Assembly: GCF_028389875.1 (NCBI RefSeq)
Contig: NC_084666.1
Location: 64,178,422 to 64,242,421, forward strand
Direction of reading: 5' to 3'
DNA from: Rhea pennata
Taxonomy: Eukaryota > Chordata > Aves > Rheiformes > Rheidae
DNA: 64,000 nt
A program made the translations under genes and the position numbers. Below the pieces are notes generated by a model that worked only from the letters and a program-made list of their open reading frames with translations, ran no database searches and was not told where the DNA came from. Each line of letters begins with the position of its first letter. The first letter of the stretch is position 1. Positions 15,701-24,800 of this stretch are shown one piece after another.

Positions 15701-18700
15701 GTCTTAAGAGATAACCAAGTTCTTTTAAATCTTTATCTTGAAGCTGAAATATAGAAGGGAAAGAAAGACTTCTTTCTCTCAATCTGAGTCAAAAAATCCA
15801 AGAAAATTCAAGTTCTTCCAGAATACCAGAAGAGGTTTTCTTTTTAAGCTAATATATTAACAAGCTCTATAACGCAGCAACTGTCAGCAATCAGAACTTC
15901 AAAATGGGAATTATATTGCCCAAGTTTCCCAAAGGTATAAACTCAAAGATGTCAACCTCAGGCTTATCTGCAAACTTCTTCTTTGTTACTCTTCTCAAGC
16001 TCTCTTCAATTCCTTGTGTAGACTTTTTAAGGATTTCTTCTGTCTGGTCTACTAACACCACAGTGTGACCACTGGCTGCTGCAACCTGGAAGTCAAAAAA
16101 AGATTTGACATCAAGATCATTAAACAACTGTATTGATTTGTTTTGGGGGAAGACAACTCTCGAGAATCAAGCGGAAAAGAACCAAAGAATATTAAATCGA
16201 CCTAAGAACTATGCACTTAAAAACAAACAAACAAACAAAAAACAGTGGAAACATTAAAGTCATACACCTTAGGGACTTGCATTCTGCAAACTGGTAGTTT
16301 ACATCTAACTTGCACTTAGAGACTAAAAATTTTCAGTGTCCACAAGACCAACTGCAATAAAGCTAGCTGAAGTTAAATCATAATACAGAACTGCCTCCCA
16401 AAGACAAGACTGTTACCACTCTCGCTCATGCTTCCCCACTAATCCAGCAAATAAATACCAAGTTATCTCTAGAAAGCAGCAGTATAGCTTTAACCCAGTG
16501 TTGGTCTGCAGCTGGTCACTGATCTTTGAGTGTTTATTTTCACTATTAGACTATTAATCAAGACCCTCCACCTTTCTGCAGAAAAAGCATTACCAAGCAC
16601 ATTTACAGGAGATGCTTCAACGATAATTCATTTATAATTATATCAAACCACCACCGAATAGTTGGTAAAGAATTCGAATCCTCCCCACCTCCAAATCTCC
16701 TTTTTTTCAAGCTCAGTCTTACCAGAGATAGACTTACAGAAAAGGAAAAAAAAAATCGAGTAGTCATATTACCTCCTTGCAATTAGGATACACATGCATA
16801 GACTATTCTGTGCAATGATCCTAAGATTTTACAAATGTTAAGAAACAAAAACTGCACTAGAGAGTTGATTAATACTTTTCTCACACAGAAATGCTCTTCA
16901 TGTGGCAGAATCAGAATTGATAAACTCCTGGCTTTCAGCTGTACATTTTAGCAGAGGTTAGCAATTCCTGCCAGTATGAGAATTCCCCTTTTCCTTCTTT
17001 TTTTTCTTTCTTTCTTTTCTTTTCTTTTTTTTTGGTTTTTTTTTTGTTGTTGTTTTTTTTTTGTTTCTATAAAGGGAAAAAAATAGGGAAGAGGAGAGAT
17101 GGTTTGTTCAATGCTCTAAAGAGGAGGAAAAATATTAACAGAGTTCAAAGCAGACTCCACCTGGTGCTACAATTGCTTCTGTTTTGAGATTATTTGGATT
17201 GATAAATCAGAGGCATATGGCCAGTAAACCAAACCTCGGTCCTTAACAGTGGTAGTAGACTGCAACCCCAGTTGGGGAACTGCCAAACATCATTTGTTTC
17301 TTCTGACAAGCTGCTCTCTACAAATAGAGACCAATCTAACAGAATGTGCATATTAATCCATTTTCCCTACAGAGGTATAACCTTTAAATAGCATATTATG
17401 TTCCTCAAACATGACAGCAATGACCTTCTTTTATAGAGACCAACTTTGAAGGTTTAGTGGAAATCTCAAGTTCTAGTATCAGGTACAGAGAAGTGTTTTT
17501 ACCAGACAAGTTAATGAATGACTAACTAATTCCTTAGCAAAAACCAAACAAACAGAACAACCCTCCTGCTAGACATTGTCAGGCACATGAAAAATCTTCA
17601 TTTCTTAAAAGGAAATCTATTAAGTCATTAAAATAGAATATTGCTATCGATGAACTCAAGGTTTTACTGCCTACATGTACAATGAAAAGGAAACTGTGCT
17701 ACCTCCTTGTTGGTTTACTGCTTGAAGAAAAAAGAACCAATCTGTAGGATTGTTGCATGCTCCAACTGCTATTTGTGATATGCCTGAGTAGCTCAGACAA
17801 CAGGATCTTATTCTGTAAATTCAATAAATATCTAAATCTTAAATCATAGAGAGGACTATTCATTCTTTTATTGCAAAGCTATCAGGTTAAAAATGAACTT
17901 GAAAGCCAAAGGCTAAAGATAAAATGCACTTGGAAAATAAGCTTCATTTAAATATTAACTACTTCATAATACCACAGATTATTATTACACAGCTAAATTT
18001 TCACTTATCTACTGTATCCTGTTTATTAATTAATAAACAATAAAATGTTATTTGATCTGCTTGCTCCCTTTCCAAGTGAGAAGAAACTTCTTCCTTAGAC
18101 CAGTGTTTACCAAACATTACTATATACTGCCTGATCTCTAATTTGCCCCCGCACAATCTTAAGAATCATCTTAATTAAAATAACAGACCTCAATTCTTGC
18201 CTGCTTGTCTGACCTGAAGACATGTGGATTAACAAGAGAATAAAAAGTCAGGCAATTGAGCAACTGGACAGCAGTGGTATGGCAGCTGCTTCTGGGCTGA
18301 AAATTGTAGAAGTTTCTCAACAGTGTAAAGGAGGTTTGTCCCTTTGTGTGCCCAGCACTCCTTACCCTCCAGGTAAGATGTCTACAAGCTGTCAGTGTTA
18401 GCTTCCCTGTGTATCTTGGTATCCACAGGCAAAAAACCCGGTAGGCTGGCTGAAAGTCATCCAAAGCATGCTCTAGCAGGTCCACCTCTCCAGTGGATTT
18501 GCGGACCAGGACTGTTAAATCATATTGCTGAGCACACTCCCTCCAGGGTAAGAACAGCCATTAACTCTAACACAAATATATTGTGGAAAAACATGGAATG
18601 GAATAATAAAACTACAATATATTCAGACAGGAGATTTTTAAAGTAGCTTTTGGAAGCTTTCCTGCAATTAGTTCTAACACAGCAAACTTGAGCAGCTCAT

Positions 18701-19820
18701 TTCAAGACTGAGGCCGACAATTATTGGAATTAAAGATAAATACATTTACTTTTCTAATATTTACTTCATACACATAACATTGTTTTATTTATAGTCAATG
18801 TTTCCTTCTTTTGTCTTTCATAATTAATAACACATTAAAAAATGTTTCAAAGACTAGAAAACCATGACTAATATAAAGCTGCAAGGCTAAGCCAGCAGCT
18901 AGCACACAACACGTGACACTTCATAACTAAACCAAAGTACAGAGTTACTGCTCGTCTTTCACATTCTCCCTTTCTCAAGTCAGTACAGGTAAGACTTGAG
19001 TCTTAAATCTGACCTGGATTTAACATTAACTGAAAAACATAAATGGGGGAGGGAAAAAAATGATAAAACCGTGGAAGGAGCAGAGAGTGGTAGCAGTTTC
19101 TTGTGTTGTCTCAACTGGAGAGGGGACTTTGCTTATTCAGACTTACCCCAAAACGCGCAACACAGTCCCTGTTAACGCAGCGTTACAGACATGCAAAGCT
19201 GCCGCAAAGACTCGACAACTTCAGGCAGTCGCCAGTTAGTTCAGTCAGCGTGTAACTGCCCAGACCAGCCCCTGCAGGTATTTCTAAAGCAGCCCGAGGC
19301 CAAGAGGCGACCTTGAGACCCCCCCACCCGCCGCCCGAGGCGGCGGAGCCGACAGCACCGGGGCCCGCCGTGCCCAGGGGAAACCCGGCGCGAAGGCCCG
19401 GCGCCTCAGGACGGCTCCTCCGCCACAACCCGCTCAGAAAGTGGTTTTTTTTTTTTTTTTTGTTTTGTTTTCTTTTTTTTTTTTTAAAAAAAAAAAAAGG
19501 AAACACAAACGCAACCGGGCAAAAGCGCAGCCCCGCGCGGCGGAGCAGGGCTGCAGGCCGCCGGGGCTCCCCGCCCGCCCCGTGGTCGCCAGCACGCGCC
19601 TACTAACGGCCGCCCAACGGCCGCCATGGCGCCCGCCGCGCGCGCGCGGCCCCGGCCCCGGCCCCGGCCCGGCAGCGCTCACCTGGGCAATGCCGGCGCC
19701 CATGAGCCCGCCGCCAATGACCGTCACATGCTTGACGATGAGCTTCTTGGCGGCCGCCGTGGCGGCGGCGGAGGAGGACGAGGACGCGGCGCGCACGAAG
19801 CAGCGGGTGGCGAAGGCCAT
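1453..19820 (-). CDS. HADH: HADH, mitochondrial 3-hydroxyacyl-CoA dehydrogenase (spliced, 7 of 8 exons, 3' end outside window)
   Basis: This enzyme oxidises short- and medium-chain L-3-hydroxyacyl-CoA with NAD+ in the mitochondrial matrix, the third step of fatty-acid beta-oxidation. Seven exons join in phase to 277 residues plus one base. Residues 1-26 form a presequence rich in Arg, Ser and Ala with no acidic residue. The Rossmann dinucleotide motif GGGLMGAG spans 36-43. The catalytic His-Glu pair is H172 (in LHFFNP) and E184 (in KLVE), with S151 and N222 as substrate-contact residues. These match human H158, E170, S137 and N208 with a constant offset of 14. The start at 19820-19818 has G at -3 and +4 and is the only one giving the expected presequence. 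The final exon (about 38 residues in the human protein) is not found in bases 1-1452. The gene lies directly downstream of CYP2U1 on the same strand. Identification is by recall of the family, not a search. Confidence 0.97.
1570..4399 (-). other. HADH: HADH intron 6
   Basis: About 2.8 kb of AT-rich intron bounded by GTACTT and CTCTAG. I see no coding exon or interspersed repeat in it. Confidence 0.9.
4400..4472 (-). CDS. HADH: HADH coding exon 6
   Basis: It encodes residues 215-238 ([14 protein letters not shown] through RLFER) plus the first base of Gly239. It carries N222, the substrate-contact asparagine. The acceptor is TTGTAG before 4472 and the donor GTACTT starts at 4399. The split glycine codon is completed in exon 7. 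Confidence 0.95.
4473..6042 (-). other. HADH: HADH intron 5
   Basis: About 1.6 kb, with nothing recognisable apart from short AT and GA runs. A 102-codon open stretch around 5379-5687 has no recognisable protein content. Confidence 0.9.
6043..6132 (-). CDS. HADH: HADH coding exon 5
   Basis: It encodes residues 185-214 ([15 protein letters not shown] through PVSCK), the linker into the helical dimerisation domain. The acceptor is GTCTAG before 6132 and the donor GT is at 6042-6041. The exon is an exact 30 codons, phase 0 at both ends. It is not framed by a long open frame and was found by translating across the splice sites. Confidence 0.95.
6133..9075 (-). other. HADH: HADH intron 4
   Basis: About 2.9 kb of AT-rich intron with a degenerate GTTTT run near 7550 and a GTAT/GT-rich patch at 8328-8360. 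No coding signal. Confidence 0.9.
9076..9202 (-). CDS. HADH: HADH coding exon 4 (catalytic His and Glu)
   Basis: It encodes the last base of codon 142 and residues 143-184. It contains S151 in SNTSS, catalytic H172 in LHFFNP and E184 in KLVE. The acceptor is TTTCAG before 9202 and the donor is GTAATT at 9075-9070. The signature stretch that ends the NAD-binding domain is intact. Confidence 0.97.
9730..9781. repeat. (CA)n microsatellite followed by poly-A
   Basis: About 15 CA dinucleotides (9730-9760) run straight into about 21 adenines. The tract lies in HADH intron 3. It is likely length-polymorphic. Confidence 0.95.
10201..10254. repeat. TTTA-rich low-complexity tract
   Basis: Imperfect repeats of TTTA/TTTAT in HADH intron 3, without a clean period. 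Confidence 0.75.
14297..14454 (-). CDS. HADH: HADH coding exon 3
   Basis: It encodes residues 90-141 and the first two bases of Glu142, including [12 protein letters not shown] of the NAD-binding domain. The acceptor is TTTCAG at 14460-14455 and the donor is GTGAGT at 14296-14291. The split codon GA|G is completed by the first base of exon 4, which fixes the boundary. Confidence 0.96.
14455..15956 (-). other. HADH: HADH intron 2
   Basis: About 1.5 kb of intron between the exon 2 donor GTTGAC and the exon 3 acceptor TTTCAG. I see nothing further in it. Confidence 0.9.
15957..16085 (-). CDS. HADH: HADH coding exon 2
   Basis: It encodes residues 47-89 of the NAD-binding domain (begins [14 protein letters not shown], with the acidic residue that ends beta-2 and typically binds the NAD ribose). 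The acceptor is TTCCAG, and the donor is GAG followed by GTTGAC, a weaker site that lacks the usual A at +3. Phase is 0 at both ends. Confidence 0.96.
16989..17062. repeat. T-rich / TTTC low-complexity tract
   Basis: A pyrimidine run with CTTT and TTTTC units followed by interrupted poly-T, inside HADH intron 1. On the transcribed sense strand it is a purine-rich A/G tract. Confidence 0.85.
19445..19498. repeat. Poly-T / poly-A palindromic tract in HADH intron 1
   Basis: A T-rich stretch with two G interruptions and one C ends in 13 T followed by exactly 13 A (19473-19498), a perfect inverted repeat without spacer. It sits inside the CpG island, about 185 bp into the intron. Confidence 0.9.
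19648..19672. repeat. GGGGCC hexanucleotide repeat in HADH intron 1
   Basis: The plus strand has GGCCCC three times (19648-19665) plus a partial unit to 19672. On the HADH sense strand this gives GGGGCC units starting about 10 nt after the exon 1 donor, flanked by a CG-dinucleotide run at 19638-19648. Four G runs make a quadruplex possible. Confidence 0.9.
19683..19820 (-). CDS. HADH: HADH coding exon 1
   Basis: It encodes residues 1-46: the presequence and the first beta strand and glycine-rich loop of the NAD-binding fold. It ends at codon CAG with donor GTGAGC at 19682-19677, phase 0. The presequence holds a Ser5 run followed by an Ala-rich run coded by TCC/GCC triplets, two residues longer than I recall for human. 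The exon lies inside a CpG island. Confidence 0.96.
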
Positions 19821-19872
19821 GGCGAAGGCGCGAGGCGGGCGGCGAGCGGCGGCGGCCCCGCGAGGCGAGCGC

Positions 19873-19894
19873 GGGGCGGGGCGCGGGGCGGGGC
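19873..19894 (+). promoter_or_regulatory. Tandem GC boxes (Sp1/KLF-type) upstream of HADH
   Basis: GGGGCGGGGC occurs at 19873-19882 and again at 19885-19894, read on the plus strand and about 50-75 bp upstream of the HADH start codon. Sp1-family binding is inferred from the motif only. Confidence 0.6.
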
Positions 19895-19910
19895 GAGCGC
19901 GGCTCGGCCT

Positions 19911-19934
19911 GGCCCGGCCCGGCCCGGCCGGGGG
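19911..19934. repeat. GGCCC pentamer repeat upstream of HADH
   Basis: Three to four tandem GGCCC units followed by a G run, about 90-115 bp upstream of the HADH start codon. On the HADH sense strand this reads as GGGCC units. Confidence 0.8.
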
Positions 19935-20194
19935 AAGCGGCGGGAGGCGGCGCGGCCGCCTGCGGCAGCGTGTCCTTCCCCCCCCATCCGGTACCAGGGA
20001 GAGACAACGTGTAACGCGGCAATCTCGATTTCAGGCGCTGAATTTTCCTTTAGAATTTAGGTTCGGTTTCTGCTGCAGGCTACCCCGTTTCATTTTGCGG
20101 CCCATTTCACACTACAGTCTTGTAATTTTAACAAGACCAGGGCTGCTCGCCTTGTCTCTGTTTCCAAGGGGAAAAGAAGACAGAAATACAACTT

Positions 20195-21639
20195 CCTTGA
20201 AGAGTATGTATGGATTTATTTCCTCTGAAGTTTGCTAGATTAAAAGGTGTGTAGAGACTGAAAGATGACTAGGAACAATTACTGAAAGGTGAATTGTTTG
20301 AATTGTTGCCCGACCCGCAGAAGATTACATATTCAAGAGATCTTTCAAATAAAAGGCAAGCTTACGCAGAGCAAGCGTTCCATTCCGATACACTTAACCA
20401 TAGGCTTCTCCAACAGTTAGTTAATACTGCTAAAAAGCATGAAAACTCTGCATGAGAGAAGAGTAAGACACTGATACAGTATACCAACTATAGGTCTTTT
20501 TACTCCATATGCCAGATAACCAAAGAGAGCACCTCTACAGTCAAGCCGCAAGTTTGTCAGATATTTTCCATGCCTAAATCTTCAAGACTTCTGTCTGCAG
20601 TGCCTTTGATGCCGTCTTTGAAATACGACTCCAGCTCTCAAAGCCAAACAGGACAAAGGTGGCAGCTGTGCACGCACTGCCCACAAAGGCAGAACCTGAG
20701 CGCAAGGCCCAACATTCATATTATCCACATACACACTTCCCCAAGGAGCAGGCTGTCGGCCTGCAGCCAGACTACAGGCTGCCACCACCGGCGTGGGACC
20801 CGTGAGGAACTTGAAGTGACAGCGCAGAGGTACTCTTGCACATCTGCTTGGCCACTGTGAAGAGCCCCGAGTCAGTCAGCCAGAGAGAAGAGATTTCTAC
20901 TGTTTCTTTCTTGGGAAATCTGCTCATTTCTACACTGAGATAAAACATCTACACATCCAGACTCCAAAGCACTCCTTTCATGGCCCCAAGCCAGCAAATA
21001 TGGCATGGACTTTTCCATCTGGTACCTGCATTTTTACAGTGAGCCCTGATCCAGTGATCCAGGAATCAGAACTGACTTGATCCAGCCTGACAGTTACTTA
21101 CAAGAAAAAATCCTCTAAGATTAAAAGAAGTGTCATTCAGCCATTTTTTAAAAGTATTTGTCATTATTTATACTCAGGCATAGTGTATAGTGTTTCTTTA
21201 TGCTGAAGATGCTAATACCCTCTCCTTCATTAATGCTTTGGTATTAGATTATGTCCTTCACTCACTTGATAAATGCTTATGCACTGCTTTTACCAAAATA
21301 ATCATTATTATTCACTAGAGTATTAACATACATTTTGGATCATTCTCCCATAATTTGTATTTGACAAACTGACAGTCATAGCTTACAGATGGGGGAAGGG
21401 AAGGGAACCCAACAAGTTTCGGTAACAAACTGCAAACTACAGTGTTGTCAGTTCATCTGTGGAATGCAATAGCTGACATAACAAAATCTCTTCCTTCCAG
21501 AACAATCATTCTCACCGATTACGAAAGTCTATGCAGTTGGTGTTTTTCTGAAAAGGAAGTAGCATAATAAGCTGGAAACATAATAAAGCTGAATTTAGTA
21601 AGTGCAGTATTTCTTCATTTACTCTTTTTTGATGTTACA
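20195..21639 (-). other. CYP2U1: Probable CYP2U1 3'UTR
   Basis: Non-coding sequence between the CYP2U1 stop codon and the candidate poly(A) signal. It has no repeat and no recognisable coding content. Open frames at 20570-20860 overlap on both strands and look like chance. The lower boundary assumes cleavage about 20 nt past the AATAAA. Confidence 0.5.
20215..20220 (-). terminator. CYP2U1: Candidate CYP2U1 polyadenylation signal (AATAAA)
   Basis: TTTATT on the plus strand reads AATAAA on the CYP2U1 sense strand. It is the only AATAAA I found between the CYP2U1 stop codon and the HADH promoter, about 1.42 kb after the stop. No transcript evidence is available here, and a non-canonical signal nearer the stop is possible. 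Confidence 0.5.
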
Positions 21640-21818
21640 TCATCTCTTCAAAGCTCTTAGTTTGAATGGACACGGAGCTAAAGTTAGACCAAACCTTCCC
21701 TCCATGGATGGCTTTGTGGCATTTTCAGGGTACAAAAATGTAAAACTTTGCATGAGACTTGCAAAAATTAAGAACAGCTCCATTTTTGCCAACTGCTCTC
21801 CCATGCACACACGTTTAC
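21640..21818 (-). CDS. CYP2U1: CYP2U1 coding exon 5 (haem-ligand cysteine, stop)
   Basis: It encodes residues 468 (split) to 526 and the stop codon. It begins with [16 protein letters not shown], where C472 is the axial haem ligand, and ends with the typical GRFGLTLAP segment and a basic tail. The acceptor is TTTTAG-like (CTTTAG) before 21818. Confidence 0.97.
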
Positions 21819-24800
21819 CTAAAGAACAGTTAGAAGGAGACATATTATTGTTTTTATACTGCTGATCCATTTGTTAACACACACAAAATTCCTGTATCAT
21901 CTTCTGAAATTGAGAGGGACTCAAACTACAAGTTACAAATTTCCAAAGCTTTGGTCTCCTGTATTTGAGTCTGAGCCTTGCTCAGCTTTACTGCTTGATG
22001 CGAATAGCATTTACCTCCATTATCAAAGTACTGTTAATCATTTCTCATTTCTGCCAGGCAACTGGAGCTTTTAGAAACCCAACAACTTTGTTTTGCAAAT
22101 CACCAATTACAATAATAAAACAAGTTCTATAGTTAGTCCTATGAATACCTTTTAAAATTCATGCCTTCAGGCCCTACTCTTCAAAAAATACACCTCCCTC
22201 CCCCCAAAAATCCAACTAATGAGTGCATCTGGATATCTTACCCATTCCAAAAGGAATGAAGGTCTCCTTCTTAATTAGCTCGCCGTTTTCATCCAGAAAT
22301 CTTGTTGGTTGAAATTCATCTGGTTTCTCCCAAATATTAGGATCTCTGTGCACTGACCACAAGTTGGGCACAATCACACTGCCCTTAGGAATAGTATATC
22401 CTTGCAGCACTTTAAATAAAAGCACAAAGACACAGGATCTGACAGGTTGTTAGAAGCAAACAGAGGAGACTTTTATACTTAAAGCAGGACTAGACTACTT
22501 CACAATAATGATAGGAATACCTAGCTGTGCGGTGCAAGCAGAGCAGGAGCTTAAGGCAGAGGTACCTGCAAAGGTGACCTCTGCTGCCACCTGAATTCTA
22601 GACCTGCTGGGTCAGCACATGGCAAGTCAGAACAGCTGGAAAGATACCAAATTATGCCAGCAGCTCCCTGCAGGCAAAAGGGAGCAGAGAAACCTCAATT
22701 GCATTACTATTGTCCAAGGCCCCATTCAGTGTGCCAATATCACAACAGCAGCAATCATGAGAAATGCACTCAGCTGAATGGAAGCGCTATGACCAAGTTT
22801 TATCCTGTTCCTGTGCTGTCACAGTACTCCATCACAGTGAAGACAGAAGGGAAGGATGAGGGAAAAGTAATCTCAAAAGGATTTTGAGGCAACTAGCCTA
22901 ATTTCAGTTGCATCTCACTGTCCTGTAACTGAAAGAGTTAAGTAAGCATATCAATTCAGGATTGCATTTGAAGGCAAAGCACTGCTGCCTCTCAGTGACT
23001 TCAGCCAGTGCTCAACCATATGGCAGCATATAGCCAACATAAAAACATTGGAAAGGGTATTTATTATTGTTTTCTGTAGATGTGGAGCTCAGTAGTATGT
23101 GCCTTCCAAGCTTAGCAAACTGATTACTCCCAATTAATATTTTAAAGGCTCTATGGCAAATGACCAGAAACTTCTCTGCTGTTTAAGGTACAAAGGCGGA
23201 ATCTCAGCTTTCAATTACCACTGAGCAAGTCAATCAACAAAATCCCACCCCCAGAAAAGAAAGCTCTCTAAATTTGAAACATTACGGATATTAGGTCAAA
23301 CATACTGCTTAACTATGTGAGTATCTCAAGCCCACCTATTCGCAGTAAATGACATTTTACATACCAGGCTTACCCGTGTTAAGACATAAATGAGGTCTTT
23401 GTACATCTTCACTAGATGTCCCATCAGATGTTCCTCCACAGAAGAAATACTGTATTAATATGTCTACAAATGCTTACCAGCAGTTTCTGAGGCCATTCGA
23501 GGGACAGAAAGAGGAACAACTGCAGTCATCCTTTGCACTTCCATAATAGTTGCCTCTGTGAAGGGCATTTGAGCCTTGTGGGCAAGAGAGGGAACTTTGT
23601 CACGTCCTAGAACTGCTTCAATTTCTGCATGAACCTTCTCTATTCAAAGGGATTGAGAAGAAAAAGATGCACAGTAAGTGAGAAGGTATTATCTCAGTTT
23701 CACTTGTCCATGCACCATTGTTTACACAGATCTGTCAAAGATGACTGCACATCCCTACCTAAAATAACTATGCCAACAGAAGCCTTAAGAACAGACTCAG
23801 TCAAGAACAAGGCAACCAAGCACACTCTTGACAAGTGTCTAGAGTAAAACAACTTAGATGTCAGACACTTGTCAGATACTTTCAGTTCACTGAATCTCTA
23901 GTCAACTATTTGTCAATTATCCAGGAAGGCAAGAATAAAATGCTCCTTCCCCCCAGACAGACCTTCTGCAAAGGAAAAACAAAGAGTTAGAGACCTAATT
24001 TCCACTCTTGTTCATTCAAGGCAAAGTGTTAAATTATTGGTTAGTCCCTTTCATCTCACTAAAGGCTCAGCACACAAGCAATTCTCTTTATATACAAGTT
24101 TCTAAGATGCAAGATTTGCCCTTGTACAAGACAACGTTAGTTTTATTCTAGCTAACTCGGAATCTGGCTGCATAAGTAAAAGACAATCTTGAAAGAGAGG
24201 CACATATCAATACTAAGTGTTAAATCAAAAATCATCCAAGTCAGTTTTCATTTTTCATTCTCGATACCCTGCATATTTTGTGGTTGCCTGTTTGCTGGTT
24301 CTAAGATTCAGAATCTAGGCTGCTTGTACTTCTGAGCTTTTGTTCTCCTCTCTCCTAGCACTGATTCGTGATTAAACAAAAGCTAAATGCAAAAAGTTTC
24401 TCTGTTTTTGAAAACATGGAAAGCATTCAAATATAATGTACTGATTATGCTCAACAAACAGTTGCTGCCATCTATTGGGCTTGCTAGGGAAACAAGTTCT
24501 CGTATGAGGAACATGCAGCAAAAAGAAATTTGCTAATGGTGATGGCACTGGTATCTGGTTTGGGTTTTTTTGTTACTCTTGTCACTGACAGATTATATCC
24601 CTGGATTCAGTATGTATATCCTCAGGGGTTTAAATGAGTAAAGTTCTCTATATTAAAAAAAAATAGTAATAATTAGAAAGACTGACTGTCTCATGCCAAA
24701 TGTCACGCAAGTCTTATTCTGAATAACATTTCCTAGGACTTTGCAAAGATATGTGGAATCATACAGAAAACAACCAAACTGCTACTAGCATTACTAACTG

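Larger units (their letters stand above)
16086..19682 (-). other. HADH: HADH intron 1
   Basis: About 3.6 kb. The promoter-proximal end (19310-19682) is CpG-rich and carries the GGGGCC run and the T/A palindrome listed separately. The rest is AT-rich, with a T-rich/CT-rich tract at 16989-17062. No exon seen. Confidence 0.9.
19310..19990. promoter_or_regulatory. HADH: CpG island / HADH promoter region
   Basis: The sequence changes abruptly from AT-rich to very GC- and CpG-rich around HADH exon 1, and back to AT-rich after about 20000. There is no TATA box at the expected distance upstream of the 19820 start codon, but there are two GC boxes. This fits a TATA-less housekeeping promoter with dispersed start sites. 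The transcription start cannot be placed from sequence alone. Confidence 0.85.

Noticed and set aside
19441-20238. A 265-codon plus-strand open frame and overlapping frames at the HADH promoter
   Set aside because: It begins in a homopolymer tract, runs opposite HADH exon 1, and is low-complexity Arg/Ala/Gly. It is a composition artefact.
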